NCBI GenBank assembly: GCA_015059045.1
Contig: SVBD01000006.1
Coordinates: forward strand, 1-64,000
Reading direction: 5' to 3'
From: Erysipelotrichaceae bacterium
GTDB taxonomy: Bacteria; Bacillota_I; Bacilli_A; RFN20; CAG-449
DNA: 64,000 nucleotides
Shown: one piece after another, positions 25,023-33,637 of the stretch
How the letters are laid out: the number at the start of each line of letters is the position of its first letter
Numbering within the stretch: position 1 is the first letter of the stretch
The notes under the pieces: model-generated
The model's database searches: none
Seen by the model: the letters and a program-made list of their open reading frames with translations, nothing else
Told to the model about the DNA's origin: nothing
Translations under genes and position numbers: made by a program

Positions 25023-26849
25023 TTAAATACCCGAACGCTTAAACATCTTCTCGATGTCATATTTAGAAAAATGAACAATAGTTGGTCTTCCATGTGGACA
25101 ACATGTTGGATTATCACATGCGAATAATGACTTAATTACATCTTCCATCTCTTTCAAAGAAAGTTTGTGATTTGCTTTAATAGAAGCTTTGCAAGCAAAA
25201 GTAGAAATCACGTGTTTTCTTAAACTGTCCAAATCAATCTTATCCTTAGAAATAACTTGAGTAATTAATTCTTCGATATATACTTCTTCATTACTTTCTT
25301 TAACAAATAATGGGATTGAATCGATTTTAATTGTATTTAAACCAAATGGTTCAATAGAAATACCAATTTGATTTAATAAATGAATTTTATCTTTTAGTCT
25401 CAACATTTCTGTTGGATTAATATTCATAACAAGAGGAACAAGTAAATCGCATACTTTAATTTCGCTATTAAGTTCTTTAGTTAATTTTTCATAATTAACT
25501 CTTTCTTGAGCGGCATGTTGATCGATTAAATAGAATCCATCTTCTCCTTGACAAACAATATATGTTTCATGAATTTGACATAAAGGAATTAATAAAGGAG
25601 CTTTAAATTTATTTTCTTTGACTTCAACTTTGATTTCTTCTTTTACTTTGTTAACTACTACCTCTTCATCAAAACTTGATAAATCAACACTTGGTGTAAC
25701 CACTTGTTTTGTTAAAGTAGGTCTAATAACCTCTGCTACTTCTTTTTCTTCGTCTTCATCTAAAAGAAGAGATATCTTTTCTTGTTCTTTAATATAAACA
25801 TTTTCGTCCTTCAAAACTTCTTCTTTCTTTATTTCATTTCTAAAAATATTAGATTCAGTTAAAGGCTTCTTTTCTAATAATTGATCTCTAATTAGATTAT
25901 AGATACAATCGGTAATTCTTTCTTCGTTAGATAAACGTACTTCTCTTTTTGAAGGGTGTACGTTAACGTCTACTAAAGAGTGTTCAACATCAATTTTTAA
26001 AATTACAAAAGGATAGCGAGAATTGAAGATAAAATCGCTATACGCTTCCATAATTGCTTTTTGAACTTTAGGTAAATAAACTGATCTATCATTTAAAATA
26101 GTAATCATAAAATAACGATTAGATTTATTTAATTCAGGTTTACCAATATAACCAGTAACTTTAAATTCATAGTTTTCATAATTAACTGACATCATCTTTT
26201 TAGCAGTATCATTAGAATAAATTCTAGCGATAACTTCTAATAAATCTCCTCTACCAGTAGTTTTAAAAACTAAACGATTATCAATGTAAAAATCAAAACT
26301 AATATCAGGTCTAGAAAGAGCAAGACGTTGCATTACTTCCAAAGTATTAGCGTTTTCTGTAGTGTCCATTTTTAAGAATTTCAATCTAACTGGAGTATTA
26401 TAAAATAATTCCTCAACAGTGAATTGAGTTCCTTTTCTCATTGAACATTCTTCTACTTTCATTTCATCTTCTTCGATAGTGATTTTAGTTCCTACACTTT
26501 CTCCAGTAGAAGTTTCCATAATTACTTTACTAACAGAACTAATAGAAGGTAATGCTTCACCTCTAAAGCCCATAGTTTTAATTCTAAACAAATCTCTATC
26601 GTTTAATAATTTACTAGAAGCGTGTCTTTTAAATGCAATCATAGCATCTTCTTTTTCCATGCCATGACCATCATCTTTTACAATGATTCTTTTTCTTCCT
26701 GCTTCATATACGTAAACTTCGATGTGTTTACTATTTGCATCAATCGAGTTTTCAACTAATTCTTTTACAACTGAAGATGGTCTTTCAATAACTTCACCTG
26801 CGGCAATCATATTAGCAAGGTGAGAATCCATAACTTTAATTTTTGCCAT
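25023..26849 (-). CDS. mutL: DNA mismatch repair protein MutL
   Basis: 608 residues. The GHKL ATPase motifs are at the N-terminus: AAGEVIERPSSVVKELVENS, VKDDGHGM, FRGEALPSISS. The C-terminal endonuclease domain is present, with LIDQHAAQERVNYE (the DQHA..E....E site) and CPHGRP, so it is the nicking type expected in organisms without MutH. Its ATG overlaps the mutS stop codon. Confidence 0.97.
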   Translation of the reverse strand: MAKIKVMDSHLANMIAAGEVIERPSSVVKELVENSIDANSKHIEVYVYEAGRKRIIVKDDGHGMEKEDAMIAFKRHASSKLLNDRDLFRIKTMGFRGEALPSISSVSKVIMETSTGESVGTKITIEEDEMKVEECSMRKGTQFTVEELFYNTPVRLKFLKMDTTENANTLEVMQRLALSRPDISFDFYIDNRLVFKTTGRGDLLEVIARIYSNDTAKKMMSVNYENYEFKVTGYIGKPELNKSNRYFMITILNDRSVYLPKVQKAIMEAYSDFIFNSRYPFVILKIDVEHSLVDVNVHPSKREVRLSNEERITDCIYNLIRDQLLEKKPLTESNIFRNEIKKEEVLKDENVYIKEQEKISLLLDEDEEKEVAEVIRPTLTKQVVTPSVDLSSFDEEVVVNKVKEEIKVEVKENKFKAPLLIPLCQIHETYIVCQGEDGFYLIDQHAAQERVNYEKLTKELNSEIKVCDLLVPLVMNINPTEMLRLKDKIHLLNQIGISIEPFGLNTIKIDSIPLFVKESNEEVYIEELITQVISKDKIDLDSLRKHVISTFACKASIKANHKLSLKEMEDVIKSLFACDNPTCCPHGRPTIVHFSKYDIEKMFKRSGI

Positions 26850-29371
26850 TATTTATCACCCATCTTTCTTTTTAAATCATATAAGAAATTAAGAGCTTCA
26901 AGTGGTGACATTGCTAAAGGATCAATCTTTTTAACTTCGTCTACCCAAGAAGGCATTTTAACTTCATTCTTTCTTAATACATCGGTATTAGTATTAACCT
27001 TATTTGCTTCTAAAGATAATAAAATTTCATCTGCACGACTAATTAATTCATTAGGTAATTTAGCTAAACGAGCAACGTTGATACCATAAGATTTGCCCAT
27101 TGCGCCTTCGCTAACTTTATATAGGAAAGTAATATCATTATCATTTTCACTTACTGAAACATGAACATTTCTTAACACTTTTAATTCTTTATCAATCTTA
27201 GTAATTTCATGATAGTGAGTTGAGAAAAGAGTCTTTGCCCTAATCTTAGTTGCAATATATTCTAAAATTGCTTGCGCTAAAGCCATACCATCAAATGTGG
27301 CAGTACCTCGACCAATCTCATCAAAGATTAATAACGAATTTTCACTAGCGTGTCTTAAAGCAAAATTAGTTTCATTCATTTCGACCATAAATGTTGATTG
27401 ACCAGAAACTAAATCATCACTTGCCCCAATTCGAGTAAAGATAGAATCAAATATCATTAAATCTGCTTCATCACAAGGAACAAAACAACCAATTTGAGCA
27501 AGAATTACAATAAGTGCCATTTGACGCATAAAAGTAGATTTACCACCCATATTTGGACCAGTAATAACTAAAATGTCACTATCTCTATCCATAATGATAT
27601 CATTTGGAACGTAAGAATTATTCTTCATAACTTTTTCAATTACTGGATGACGTCCATTAATAATTCTAATTCTTCTTTCATCATTAAATTTTGGGCGACA
27701 ATATCTATTTTCCAAACTTACTTCACTAAACGCGATTAAACAATCGATATAAGAAACTAAATTAGCTAATTCTTGAATGTCTTCAGTAAAATTAGCAACG
27801 TGCTTTCTTAATGCGTTAAATAATTCATATTCCAAAGCACAACGTTTCTCATCAGCATTTAAAATCATTGCTTCTTGTTCTTTTAATTCTTTTGTAATAT
27901 ATCTTTCAGAGTTAATAGTTGTTTGCTTTCTTTCATAACCCCATTCTTCTTTAACTTGATCAACTTGTCCTTTAGAAACTTCAATATAATAACCAAAGAC
28001 ACGATTATAACCTACCTTTAAAGTTTTAATTCCCGTCTTTTCTTTTTCTTTAGCTTCTAAAGATGCAACCCATGATTTGCCACCTTGAGATAAAGTAATT
28101 AATTCATCTAAAGTTTCATGATATCCAACCTTAAAGATACCACCCTCTTTAACAGTTAATGGTGCATCTTCACTGATAGAACGTTCTAATAATTTAGTTA
28201 ATTCAACAAAATCATTTTTAGTTCCTTTCATCTCATTTAAAAAAGGATTATTTAATTGTTTTAAATGATATAAAAGACTAGGAACAATTTGTAAAGACTT
28301 CTTTAATTGAAGCATATCTCTACCGTTTGCCGAACCAAAATTAATCTTAGCAACTAATCTTTCTAAATCGTAAATATCTCTTAAATCAGCAGTTAAATCG
28401 CCTCTAATTAAGAAGTTATCCATTAAATCGCTGACGATGTTTTGACGATTAGTAATTTCTTCTAAATCGCATAAAGGTTTAGAAATCCATTTTTTTAACA
28501 AACGACTTCCCATATTAGTTTGGGTTTGATCTAATAACCAAAATAAAGTTCCATAGCTATCTTCACTTCTAATAGTTCTGATTAACTCTAAATTATTTCT
28601 TGAGAAGCTATCAATTTGCATATTTGCGTTACTTCTAATAACCTTAACTTGCTTCATATAGTCTAAACTACTCTTTTGAGTGGATTTTAAATATTGAAGA
28701 AGCCTTACGACGTTTCTTCTTTGATTTAAATCGTATACATTATTTAAGATATACTCATGTTCAATAGTAACTTCGTTATTATTTTCATAAGAAATTAAGA
28801 CATTTCTTCTTGTTCTTAAAGTTAATAAATCACTACTTGAAAAACTTGTTGCAGAAACAACTTCTTTAATAAACAAGTTATCAATTTCACTAATAACTGA
28901 ATCGATATTTTTCTCTAAATTTTCTACATATATTTCACCTGTGGAAACATCTGCATAGGAAAAGATATAGCAATTTTCGCTAACGTCAATACAACCAATA
29001 TAGTTATTATCCTTAACTTTTACATCAATATTAGCCCCCGGAGTAATAATTTGAACGACATCACGTTCAACGATTCCTTTAGCACCGCTAGGATCTTCTA
29101 GTTGTTCAACAATACCAACACGATATCCTTTAGCAATTAATTTATCAATGTAAGATGAGATTGCATGATGTGGTACCCCACACATAGGGACTCTTTCTTC
29201 CACCCCTGCGCTTTTTCCAGTTAATGTTAATTGTAAAACACGAGATGCAATTTTCGCATCTTCGAAGAATAACTCATAGAAATCTCCCAAGCGAAAAAGA
29301 ATTAAAGTATCTGGATGTTTTTCTTTAATTTTTAAATATTGCATCATCATTGGTGTATATTTCTTTTCCAT
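26849..29371 (-). CDS. mutS: DNA mismatch repair protein MutS
   Basis: 840 residues. The mismatch-reading loop GDFYELFFEDA (F-x-E) is near the N-terminus, and the C-terminal ATPase has GPNMGGKSTFMRQ, LLIFDEIGRGTATFDG and STHYHEIT. It recognises mispairs and recruits MutL, encoded immediately downstream with an overlap. It follows cotE, reproducing the cotE-mutS-mutL order of Bacillus subtilis. GAGGTA precedes the ATG. Confidence 0.98.
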   Translation of the reverse strand: MEKKYTPMMMQYLKIKEKHPDTLILFRLGDFYELFFEDAKIASRVLQLTLTGKSAGVEERVPMCGVPHHAISSYIDKLIAKGYRVGIVEQLEDPSGAKGIVERDVVQIITPGANIDVKVKDNNYIGCIDVSENCYIFSYADVSTGEIYVENLEKNIDSVISEIDNLFIKEVVSATSFSSSDLLTLRTRRNVLISYENNNEVTIEHEYILNNVYDLNQRRNVVRLLQYLKSTQKSSLDYMKQVKVIRSNANMQIDSFSRNNLELIRTIRSEDSYGTLFWLLDQTQTNMGSRLLKKWISKPLCDLEEITNRQNIVSDLMDNFLIRGDLTADLRDIYDLERLVAKINFGSANGRDMLQLKKSLQIVPSLLYHLKQLNNPFLNEMKGTKNDFVELTKLLERSISEDAPLTVKEGGIFKVGYHETLDELITLSQGGKSWVASLEAKEKEKTGIKTLKVGYNRVFGYYIEVSKGQVDQVKEEWGYERKQTTINSERYITKELKEQEAMILNADEKRCALEYELFNALRKHVANFTEDIQELANLVSYIDCLIAFSEVSLENRYCRPKFNDERRIRIINGRHPVIEKVMKNNSYVPNDIIMDRDSDILVITGPNMGGKSTFMRQMALIVILAQIGCFVPCDEADLMIFDSIFTRIGASDDLVSGQSTFMVEMNETNFALRHASENSLLIFDEIGRGTATFDGMALAQAILEYIATKIRAKTLFSTHYHEITKIDKELKVLRNVHVSVSENDNDITFLYKVSEGAMGKSYGINVARLAKLPNELISRADEILLSLEANKVNTNTDVLRKNEVKMPSWVDEVKKIDPLAMSPLEALNFLYDLKRKMGDK

Positions 29372-29433
29372 AAAAATACCTCAGTTAGATAATATTATAC
29401 AATAATAATTATCTATTTTGGTATAACAAAGTC

Positions 29434-29949
29434 TTATTTTTTATCAATTAGGTAATTTTCATTCACATTCATCGCTATCTCTTCTTCAAGTGTAATATCC
29501 TCAACATAATCTTCTGAGCAAGATACCACAAGTAATGCTTCTTGGAATATCTCTAAAAACAATATGTACTCAATAGTTAATTCAACTTCATTATTACCAA
29601 TCAAATTCATTGATGTACAAGTAGGATACTTATTAACATATATTTTAGGAAATGGTGTATCATCAATAGTTTTTAAATCTCTATAAGTTACATCGACTTT
29701 CTCATAAAAGTTCATTTTTTCAATGAAAACATCACTTTTTTGATCATTATCTTTTGCATACCAAAGCTGAATATCAAAACTACCTTTGATGAAAATATCA
29801 CTATTAATGATTTCTACTTGATGTTCAAAATTAATAATCCAGCAACCTAATGTTTTAGATACATTACTATCTAACGAAATAGTTTTATTAATATAATTTT
29901 CTAATTTACCTTTACCGGTTAATGTCTTAACCGCAATTTCTCGAAACAT
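29434..29949 (-). CDS. cotE: Spore coat morphogenetic protein CotE
   Basis: 171 residues against 181 in Bacillus subtilis. REIAVKTLTGKGK, SKTLGCWIINF, GSFDIQLWYAK and VTYRDLK line up with REIITKAVVAKGRK, SILGGWIINH, GYYDVNVWYS and LRYRDNN of CotE, which organises the outer spore coat. The C-terminus is acidic but shorter than usual. I chose the ATG at 29949 because AGGAGGGA lies 7 bp upstream. It directly precedes mutS, as in Bacillus subtilis. Upstream, a four-gene cassette separates it from ricA. Confidence 0.9.
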   Translation of the reverse strand: MFREIAVKTLTGKGKLENYINKTISLDSNVSKTLGCWIINFEHQVEIINSDIFIKGSFDIQLWYAKDNDQKSDVFIEKMNFYEKVDVTYRDLKTIDDTPFPKIYVNKYPTCTSMNLIGNNEVELTIEYILFLEIFQEALLVVSCSEDYVEDITLEEEIAMNVNENYLIDKK

Positions 29950-30008
29950 AAAAAAATCCCTCCTAATCATTATATGATTAAGAAGGATTAATTTATTAAA
30001 AAGTAGGA

Positions 30009-31274
30009 TTAATTTGCTTCCTTGTTGTAAATAAAACTTGAAATGGTGTTCAATGCTTCTTTTTTATATTTCAATAAATATGCTTTAAAATAAAGTGAGT
30101 ATTCAAATAATTTTTTCTTAATTTTACAAAGATAAATGTCATTTGATTTTAATTTTTCTTTTACAAGTGGACATTCTCCACCGCAATAAAATTTACATTC
30201 GCAATCATTACAGTAATCAATTTTCGCTATTGATTTAAAATAGTTTATTCCTTCTTCGCCTTCGAAAGAAGAATTCACAATACTTGGAGCACAAGGATAG
30301 ATTTTATAATTTTTTCCAAGTGATATTCTACCAACCCCACCATCACATCTAGCAAATACTTTATTTTCAATGATAACTCTTGATAACATAGTTCCAAATG
30401 TATCATCACCTCTTAAAATTGAAAATAGAAGTTGATAATCATTTTCTCTTATCATTTGGATAAGATATAACATTAGATTGAAATATTCACCAATAATGTA
30501 ATCAGCCCTATCTTTATACTCATCAATATGGTCTGATCTTTTAAATTTAATGCTTGTAGTTGTTGATAACTTACTCATGTTTAAATAGCAGTTTAATAAA
30601 TTAGTATTAAAACTTCCATCAATGACCATTGCGCTACCTAAAAATTGTTTTTCTTCGATAGCTTTCATATTTTTTTCTATCAAATCATAACTTGGTCTAC
30701 CATCACTAAACACTCTATTTTTATCATGATTTTCTTTTGTTCCATCTAATGATACTCCAAATAATACTGCATTATCTTGAAGTAATTTAACTGTTTTTTC
30801 ATCTAGTAATGTTCCATTTGTAACGAATTGCACAATAACATTTACTTTATATTTTCTTTCTAGTTTCTTACACCACTTAGCAATCGCCATTACTTCAACA
30901 AGATTAATTAAAGGTTCTCCCGAGCCAGATAAATCAACAAAGATTTTTTTCTTTTTTATATTTCTTTTTACAAAGTTTTCAATTTCTTCCTTTATTTTCT
31001 CTAAACTATATAAGGTTTCTCCTTCTTTGTGATCTAAAAAGCAATATTTGCAATTCAAATTACATTTAGTAGAGAAATTTAAAGATAACGTGATTTTGCT
31101 ATATGAATCATTATCATAGACTTGAGGAAAAATAACATTATTAAAAGTAGGATCTTGATATAAGAAAACTTCATAAGTTTTTTCTTCATCAATATCTTTC
31201 ATAAAATATCTTATTTCCCCATTAATTGAGTTCACTAAAACTCTTGCTATTCCAAATCTATAATGCTTAATCAT
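30009..31274 (-). CDS. Radical SAM/SPASM enzyme of the XRE-DUF6973 cassette
   Basis: 421 residues. An N-terminal region of about 70 residues precedes the radical SAM core with the 4Fe-4S motif CNLNCKYC and a GSGEPL segment. The C-terminal SPASM domain is complete by pattern: CDGG...YPC, then CNDCECKFYCGGEC (CX2CX5CX3C), then a final YLC. SPASM enzymes modify peptides or protein side chains (RiPP maturases, anaerobic sulfatase maturases). It is the last gene of a four-gene operon, 15 bp after the secreted DUF6973-like gene, with AAGGA before its ATG. No sulfatase is nearby, so a ribosomal peptide or the secreted neighbour is the more likely substrate. The N-terminal segment could be a leader-recognition domain but I cannot confirm that. 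Confidence 0.88.
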   Translation of the reverse strand: MIKHYRFGIARVLVNSINGEIRYFMKDIDEEKTYEVFLYQDPTFNNVIFPQVYDNDSYSKITLSLNFSTKCNLNCKYCFLDHKEGETLYSLEKIKEEIENFVKRNIKKKKIFVDLSGSGEPLINLVEVMAIAKWCKKLERKYKVNVIVQFVTNGTLLDEKTVKLLQDNAVLFGVSLDGTKENHDKNRVFSDGRPSYDLIEKNMKAIEEKQFLGSAMVIDGSFNTNLLNCYLNMSKLSTTTSIKFKRSDHIDEYKDRADYIIGEYFNLMLYLIQMIRENDYQLLFSILRGDDTFGTMLSRVIIENKVFARCDGGVGRISLGKNYKIYPCAPSIVNSSFEGEEGINYFKSIAKIDYCNDCECKFYCGGECPLVKEKLKSNDIYLCKIKKKLFEYSLYFKAYLLKYKKEALNTISSFIYNKEAN

Positions 31275-31289
31275 ATACTTTTTTCCTTA

Positions 31290-32045
31290 TTAACAATATG
31301 GTGGGAATAGTGAATTTCTTACACCTTCTGTTGTATGGATAAATCCTAAATCATTAGCGGTCATTTCATAAACATCATAATATGATCCGTATTTGACAAC
31401 GTGAGTTGCAAATTTTGCTAGATTTAATGGGTCTTGATTTGCAGGCATACTTAAATGATAGTTATTAGCATATTGTATTCCAATGTTCAGACCAATCGCG
31501 TTATTATGACAATCCATACCATGCCTACTTAATTGAGCAATATCTGAGCCATTATATCCACCTTGAGATAATAAATCATTTGTAAGAGCGCTTCCAAACT
31601 CATTTGCAACTTGAGCTACAAAATAAATGTGTCTAAATGCATCAGAAGCATCATCAGAATTAAATCTATTATAATATTGATTTGTATAAGCATATGTTAA
31701 TTCTAAATATGCAGAAAATGAAGCAATGACAGATGGTATATAAACAAATGTCATTCTATACCAAAATTCTTCTGAACCAACGCCAAAAAAGAAGTCAAAA
31801 GCTACCGAATCACTTGCAGCGCTTCTTGTTGGAGTTGTAATAGATAATATTCTATCTAGCATTTCTTTTCTTTGTTCTTCGTCAACAACTGTACCTTCTG
31901 AAATTAAATATTGAGAAATATCTTCTTTATTTTCTTCTAATGATAATTTTTTCGATGGTAATTCAACAAATTTATCTTGTTTAACTGATGGTACAGTTGA
32001 AAGACTTAATGTTAATAATGATAATCCAATTAAATATTTATTCAT
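31290..32045 (-). CDS. Secreted protein with DUF6973-like domain and terminal cysteine
   Basis: 251 residues. A signal peptide, MNKYLIGLSLLTLSLSTV, is followed by a charged stretch of about 50 residues that could be a pro-region. The core has DASDAFRHIYFVAQVANEFG and later HGMDCHNNAIGLNIG, a combination resembling the DUF6973 domain (DAFRH... and D.HNN..G), whose activity is unknown. The protein ends in PPYC. It starts eight bases inside the upstream HTH gene, with AAGGAGGA before the ATG. Being flanked by two membrane-bound regulators and a SPASM enzyme, it may be the modified or sensed product of the cassette. Function is not known. Confidence 0.72.
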   Translation of the reverse strand: MNKYLIGLSLLTLSLSTVPSVKQDKFVELPSKKLSLEENKEDISQYLISEGTVVDEEQRKEMLDRILSITTPTRSAASDSVAFDFFFGVGSEEFWYRMTFVYIPSVIASFSAYLELTYAYTNQYYNRFNSDDASDAFRHIYFVAQVANEFGSALTNDLLSQGGYNGSDIAQLSRHGMDCHNNAIGLNIGIQYANNYHLSMPANQDPLNLAKFATHVVKYGSYYDVYEMTANDLGFIHTTEGVRNSLFPPYC

Positions 32046-32601
32046 AATTCTTCCTCCTTTCTTTATTTTTATCTTTGTTCATTTTATTTTCAGCTTTCCT
32101 GCTTTTTATACATTCAAAAAGAAACGTGAAAACAGATAGCAAAAATAGTACTATAACAGAAGCTATTGCTAATATTGAATATAAATTTATTAGTGAATAA
32201 TAAAGTAGGTTCTCATAAATATCATCGCTTTTTATATTGTTTAATTCTTTCAACTTATCCATTTCAGAGAAAAATATCTCCGTAAATAAAAAACCACCAA
32301 TACTAAAAAACAATACACCTAAAGATAAAATTCCTAAAAGAAAAAATATTATTTCACCTATAGACCTATTAAACAATTTTCGTTTCTTATAATTGCACGA
32401 ATTAAATAAATCTTCTGGAGTAATATATAAATATTTACATATTTCTTCCAATCTACTTTTTGGGGCTCTAGAATTATTCTCCCATTTAGCAATTAATGAT
32501 GGTGTTACATTTAATAAATTTGCAAGTTCTTTTCTAGATAAATCAGCTTTTATGCGATAATGTCTAATGGCTAACCCAATGTTTTTATATATAGTACTCA
32601 T
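32038..32601 (-). CDS. Membrane-anchored XRE-family regulator (second)
   Basis: 187 residues. An XRE-type helix-turn-helix at about 10-65 (DLSRKELANLLNVTPSLIAK, then WENNSRAPKS) is followed by two strongly hydrophobic helices near 82-107 and 134-160 and a basic C-terminal tail. The pattern is that of a DNA-binding protein tethered to the membrane, which could sense a membrane or extracellular signal. Its ATG overlaps the stop codon of the upstream HTH gene (ATGA), and its own end overlaps the secreted protein gene, so translation of all three is coupled. Confidence 0.82.
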   Translation of the reverse strand: MSTIYKNIGLAIRHYRIKADLSRKELANLLNVTPSLIAKWENNSRAPKSRLEEICKYLYITPEDLFNSCNYKKRKLFNRSIGEIIFFLLGILSLGVLFFSIGGFLFTEIFFSEMDKLKELNNIKSDDIYENLLYYSLINLYSILAIASVIVLFLLSVFTFLFECIKSRKAENKMNKDKNKERRKNYE

Positions 32602-33107
32602 TCTTCAAAATCCCTATTTATTTTTATATGTTTTAAAAGAAATCCTATAATAAAAATAATTATTGATGAAATTATTATTGCTATAGATATTAAACTATAA
32701 TTTTTAATTATTACTATTAATGAGTCCGAAAAAGAAATTAGTACTTTATTAGGCTCTTTATAAACAAACTTACCTATGAATTTTCTTATTTTCTCCCACA
32801 CAGAAACAACCGCTAAACCTACTGCAAACACTAAAAAACTAATTATATATAACACCATACTTGCATCCTCGTAATTTTCATTACAAGTAGTAAATTGAAT
32901 GAATCGTTCCTTATCTGCTTTCCCTTTTAATCTTCTTACAGAAACTCCAAATAGTTTTGCTAATTGTTTATAGTTTTCTTCATCTATTTCTTCTAAACCC
33001 GCTTCCCATTTAGCTACTTTTGTTCTTTTTACACCGATTTCTTTTGCTATTTCTTGTTGAGTTAGATTACATTGAATTCTGAAATATCTAAATTTCTTAT
33101 TTACCAT
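32598..33107 (-). CDS. Membrane-anchored XRE-family regulator (first)
   Basis: 169 residues. The helix-turn-helix is at about 5-60 (NLTQQEIAKEIGVKRTKVAK, then WEAGLEEID), and two hydrophobic helices lie near 82-105 and 137-160. I chose the ATG at 33107: AAGGATG lies 8 bp upstream and a TATAAT lies about 34 bp upstream, whereas the longer frame would start next to that -10 box. It is the first gene of the cassette. The second regulator has the same architecture but low sequence similarity, so they may act as a pair. Confidence 0.82.
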   Translation of the reverse strand: MVNKKFRYFRIQCNLTQQEIAKEIGVKRTKVAKWEAGLEEIDEENYKQLAKLFGVSVRRLKGKADKERFIQFTTCNENYEDASMVLYIISFLVFAVGLAVVSVWEKIRKFIGKFVYKEPNKVLISFSDSLIVIIKNYSLISIAIIISSIIIFIIGFLLKHIKINRDFEE

Positions 33108-33140
33108 TTCTACACATCCTTTTTTGTCGTTGCTTGCCAA

Positions 33141-33169
33141 ATTATATCAATGATAATAAAATAATTGAA
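33141..33169 (-). promoter_or_regulatory. Promoter of the XRE-DUF6973-radical SAM operon
   Basis: On the minus strand TTCAAT (33169-33164) is separated by 17 bp from TATAAT (33146-33141). The predicted start of transcription is about 27 bp upstream of the first ATG. The -10 is perfect and the -35 weak, which suits a regulated promoter. Confidence 0.6.
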
Positions 33170-33179
33170 TACTTTATAG

Positions 33180-33207
33180 TTGGACAAAATTGAGATTTTT
33201 TGGACAA
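33180..33207. promoter_or_regulatory. Two TTGGACAA direct repeats, possible operator
   Basis: TTGGACAA occurs at 33180-33187 and again at 33200-33207. They are 20 bp apart, close to two helical turns, and lie just upstream of the -35 of the XRE cassette promoter. This is where an activator of the XRE type would be expected to bind. Confidence 0.45.
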
Positions 33208-33261
33208 TCAACCAAAAAGTTTACTATAAGTAACATATTTAATTGTTTTTTTCAAATTAAT

Positions 33262-33324
33262 AAAAAAAGTTGTTAATTTATGAAGTGAATCCTAAATAGT
33301 TCACTTCAATTAATAACAACTTTT
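33262..33324 (-). terminator. Strong terminator of the spoVS-miaB-ricA unit
   Basis: A long stem (33266-33289 with 33300-33323, one small internal irregularity) has a 10-base loop and is followed on the minus strand by a T run. It isolates ricA from the cassette downstream. Confidence 0.85.
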
Positions 33325-33637
33325 ATTTTTTCAAATTTAATACTAACTCATTAACTAACGAACTAATTTCTTCCTTAATAACATTAAAATTTGTTATTAA
33401 CGGATGCGTGTCATATGTCAATTTTATTTGTTCGTATTCTTTCTTCTTATCTTGATATGAAGATTTTCCTAATGATAGAGCAAGATCCTTTTGCGCTTTC
33501 GCCACTTGGGAGGATAATTCTTTTATTTCATTAGAGTTTTCTATTTCACTTTTCAAAGAAAGATATTGCTTTACTTCTTTTAAAGATAAAAACTTTTCTA
33601 TAAATGAATCCAAATATTCTTTTAATTCATTATTCAT
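33323..33637 (-). CDS. ricA: RicA/YmcA-like protein (YlbF/YmcA family)
   Basis: 104 residues, a mostly helical protein of the YlbF/YmcA family: FIEKFLSLKEVKQYLSLK, then SSQVAKAQKDLALS and YDTHPLITNFNVIKEE. In Bacillus subtilis RicA, with RicF and RicT, promotes RNase Y mRNA processing and Spo0A activation. The position directly after miaB and upstream of cotE matches the ymcB-ymcA-cotE order there. It overlaps the end of miaB by 8 bases. The assignment rests on family features plus synteny. Confidence 0.82.
   Translation of the reverse strand: MNNELKEYLDSFIEKFLSLKEVKQYLSLKSEIENSNEIKELSSQVAKAQKDLALSLGKSSYQDKKKEYEQIKLTYDTHPLITNFNVIKEEISSLVNELVLNLKK

Noticed and set aside
29969..29976. CATATAAT on the minus strand upstream of cotE as a sigma-E -10
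   Set aside because: Transcription would start inside the AGGAGG of cotE and cut the ribosome-binding site.
33200..33230. Plus-strand promoter in the cassette upstream region (TGGACA, 18 bp, TATAAG)
   Set aside because: No plus-strand gene follows; the next feature is a minus-strand terminator.
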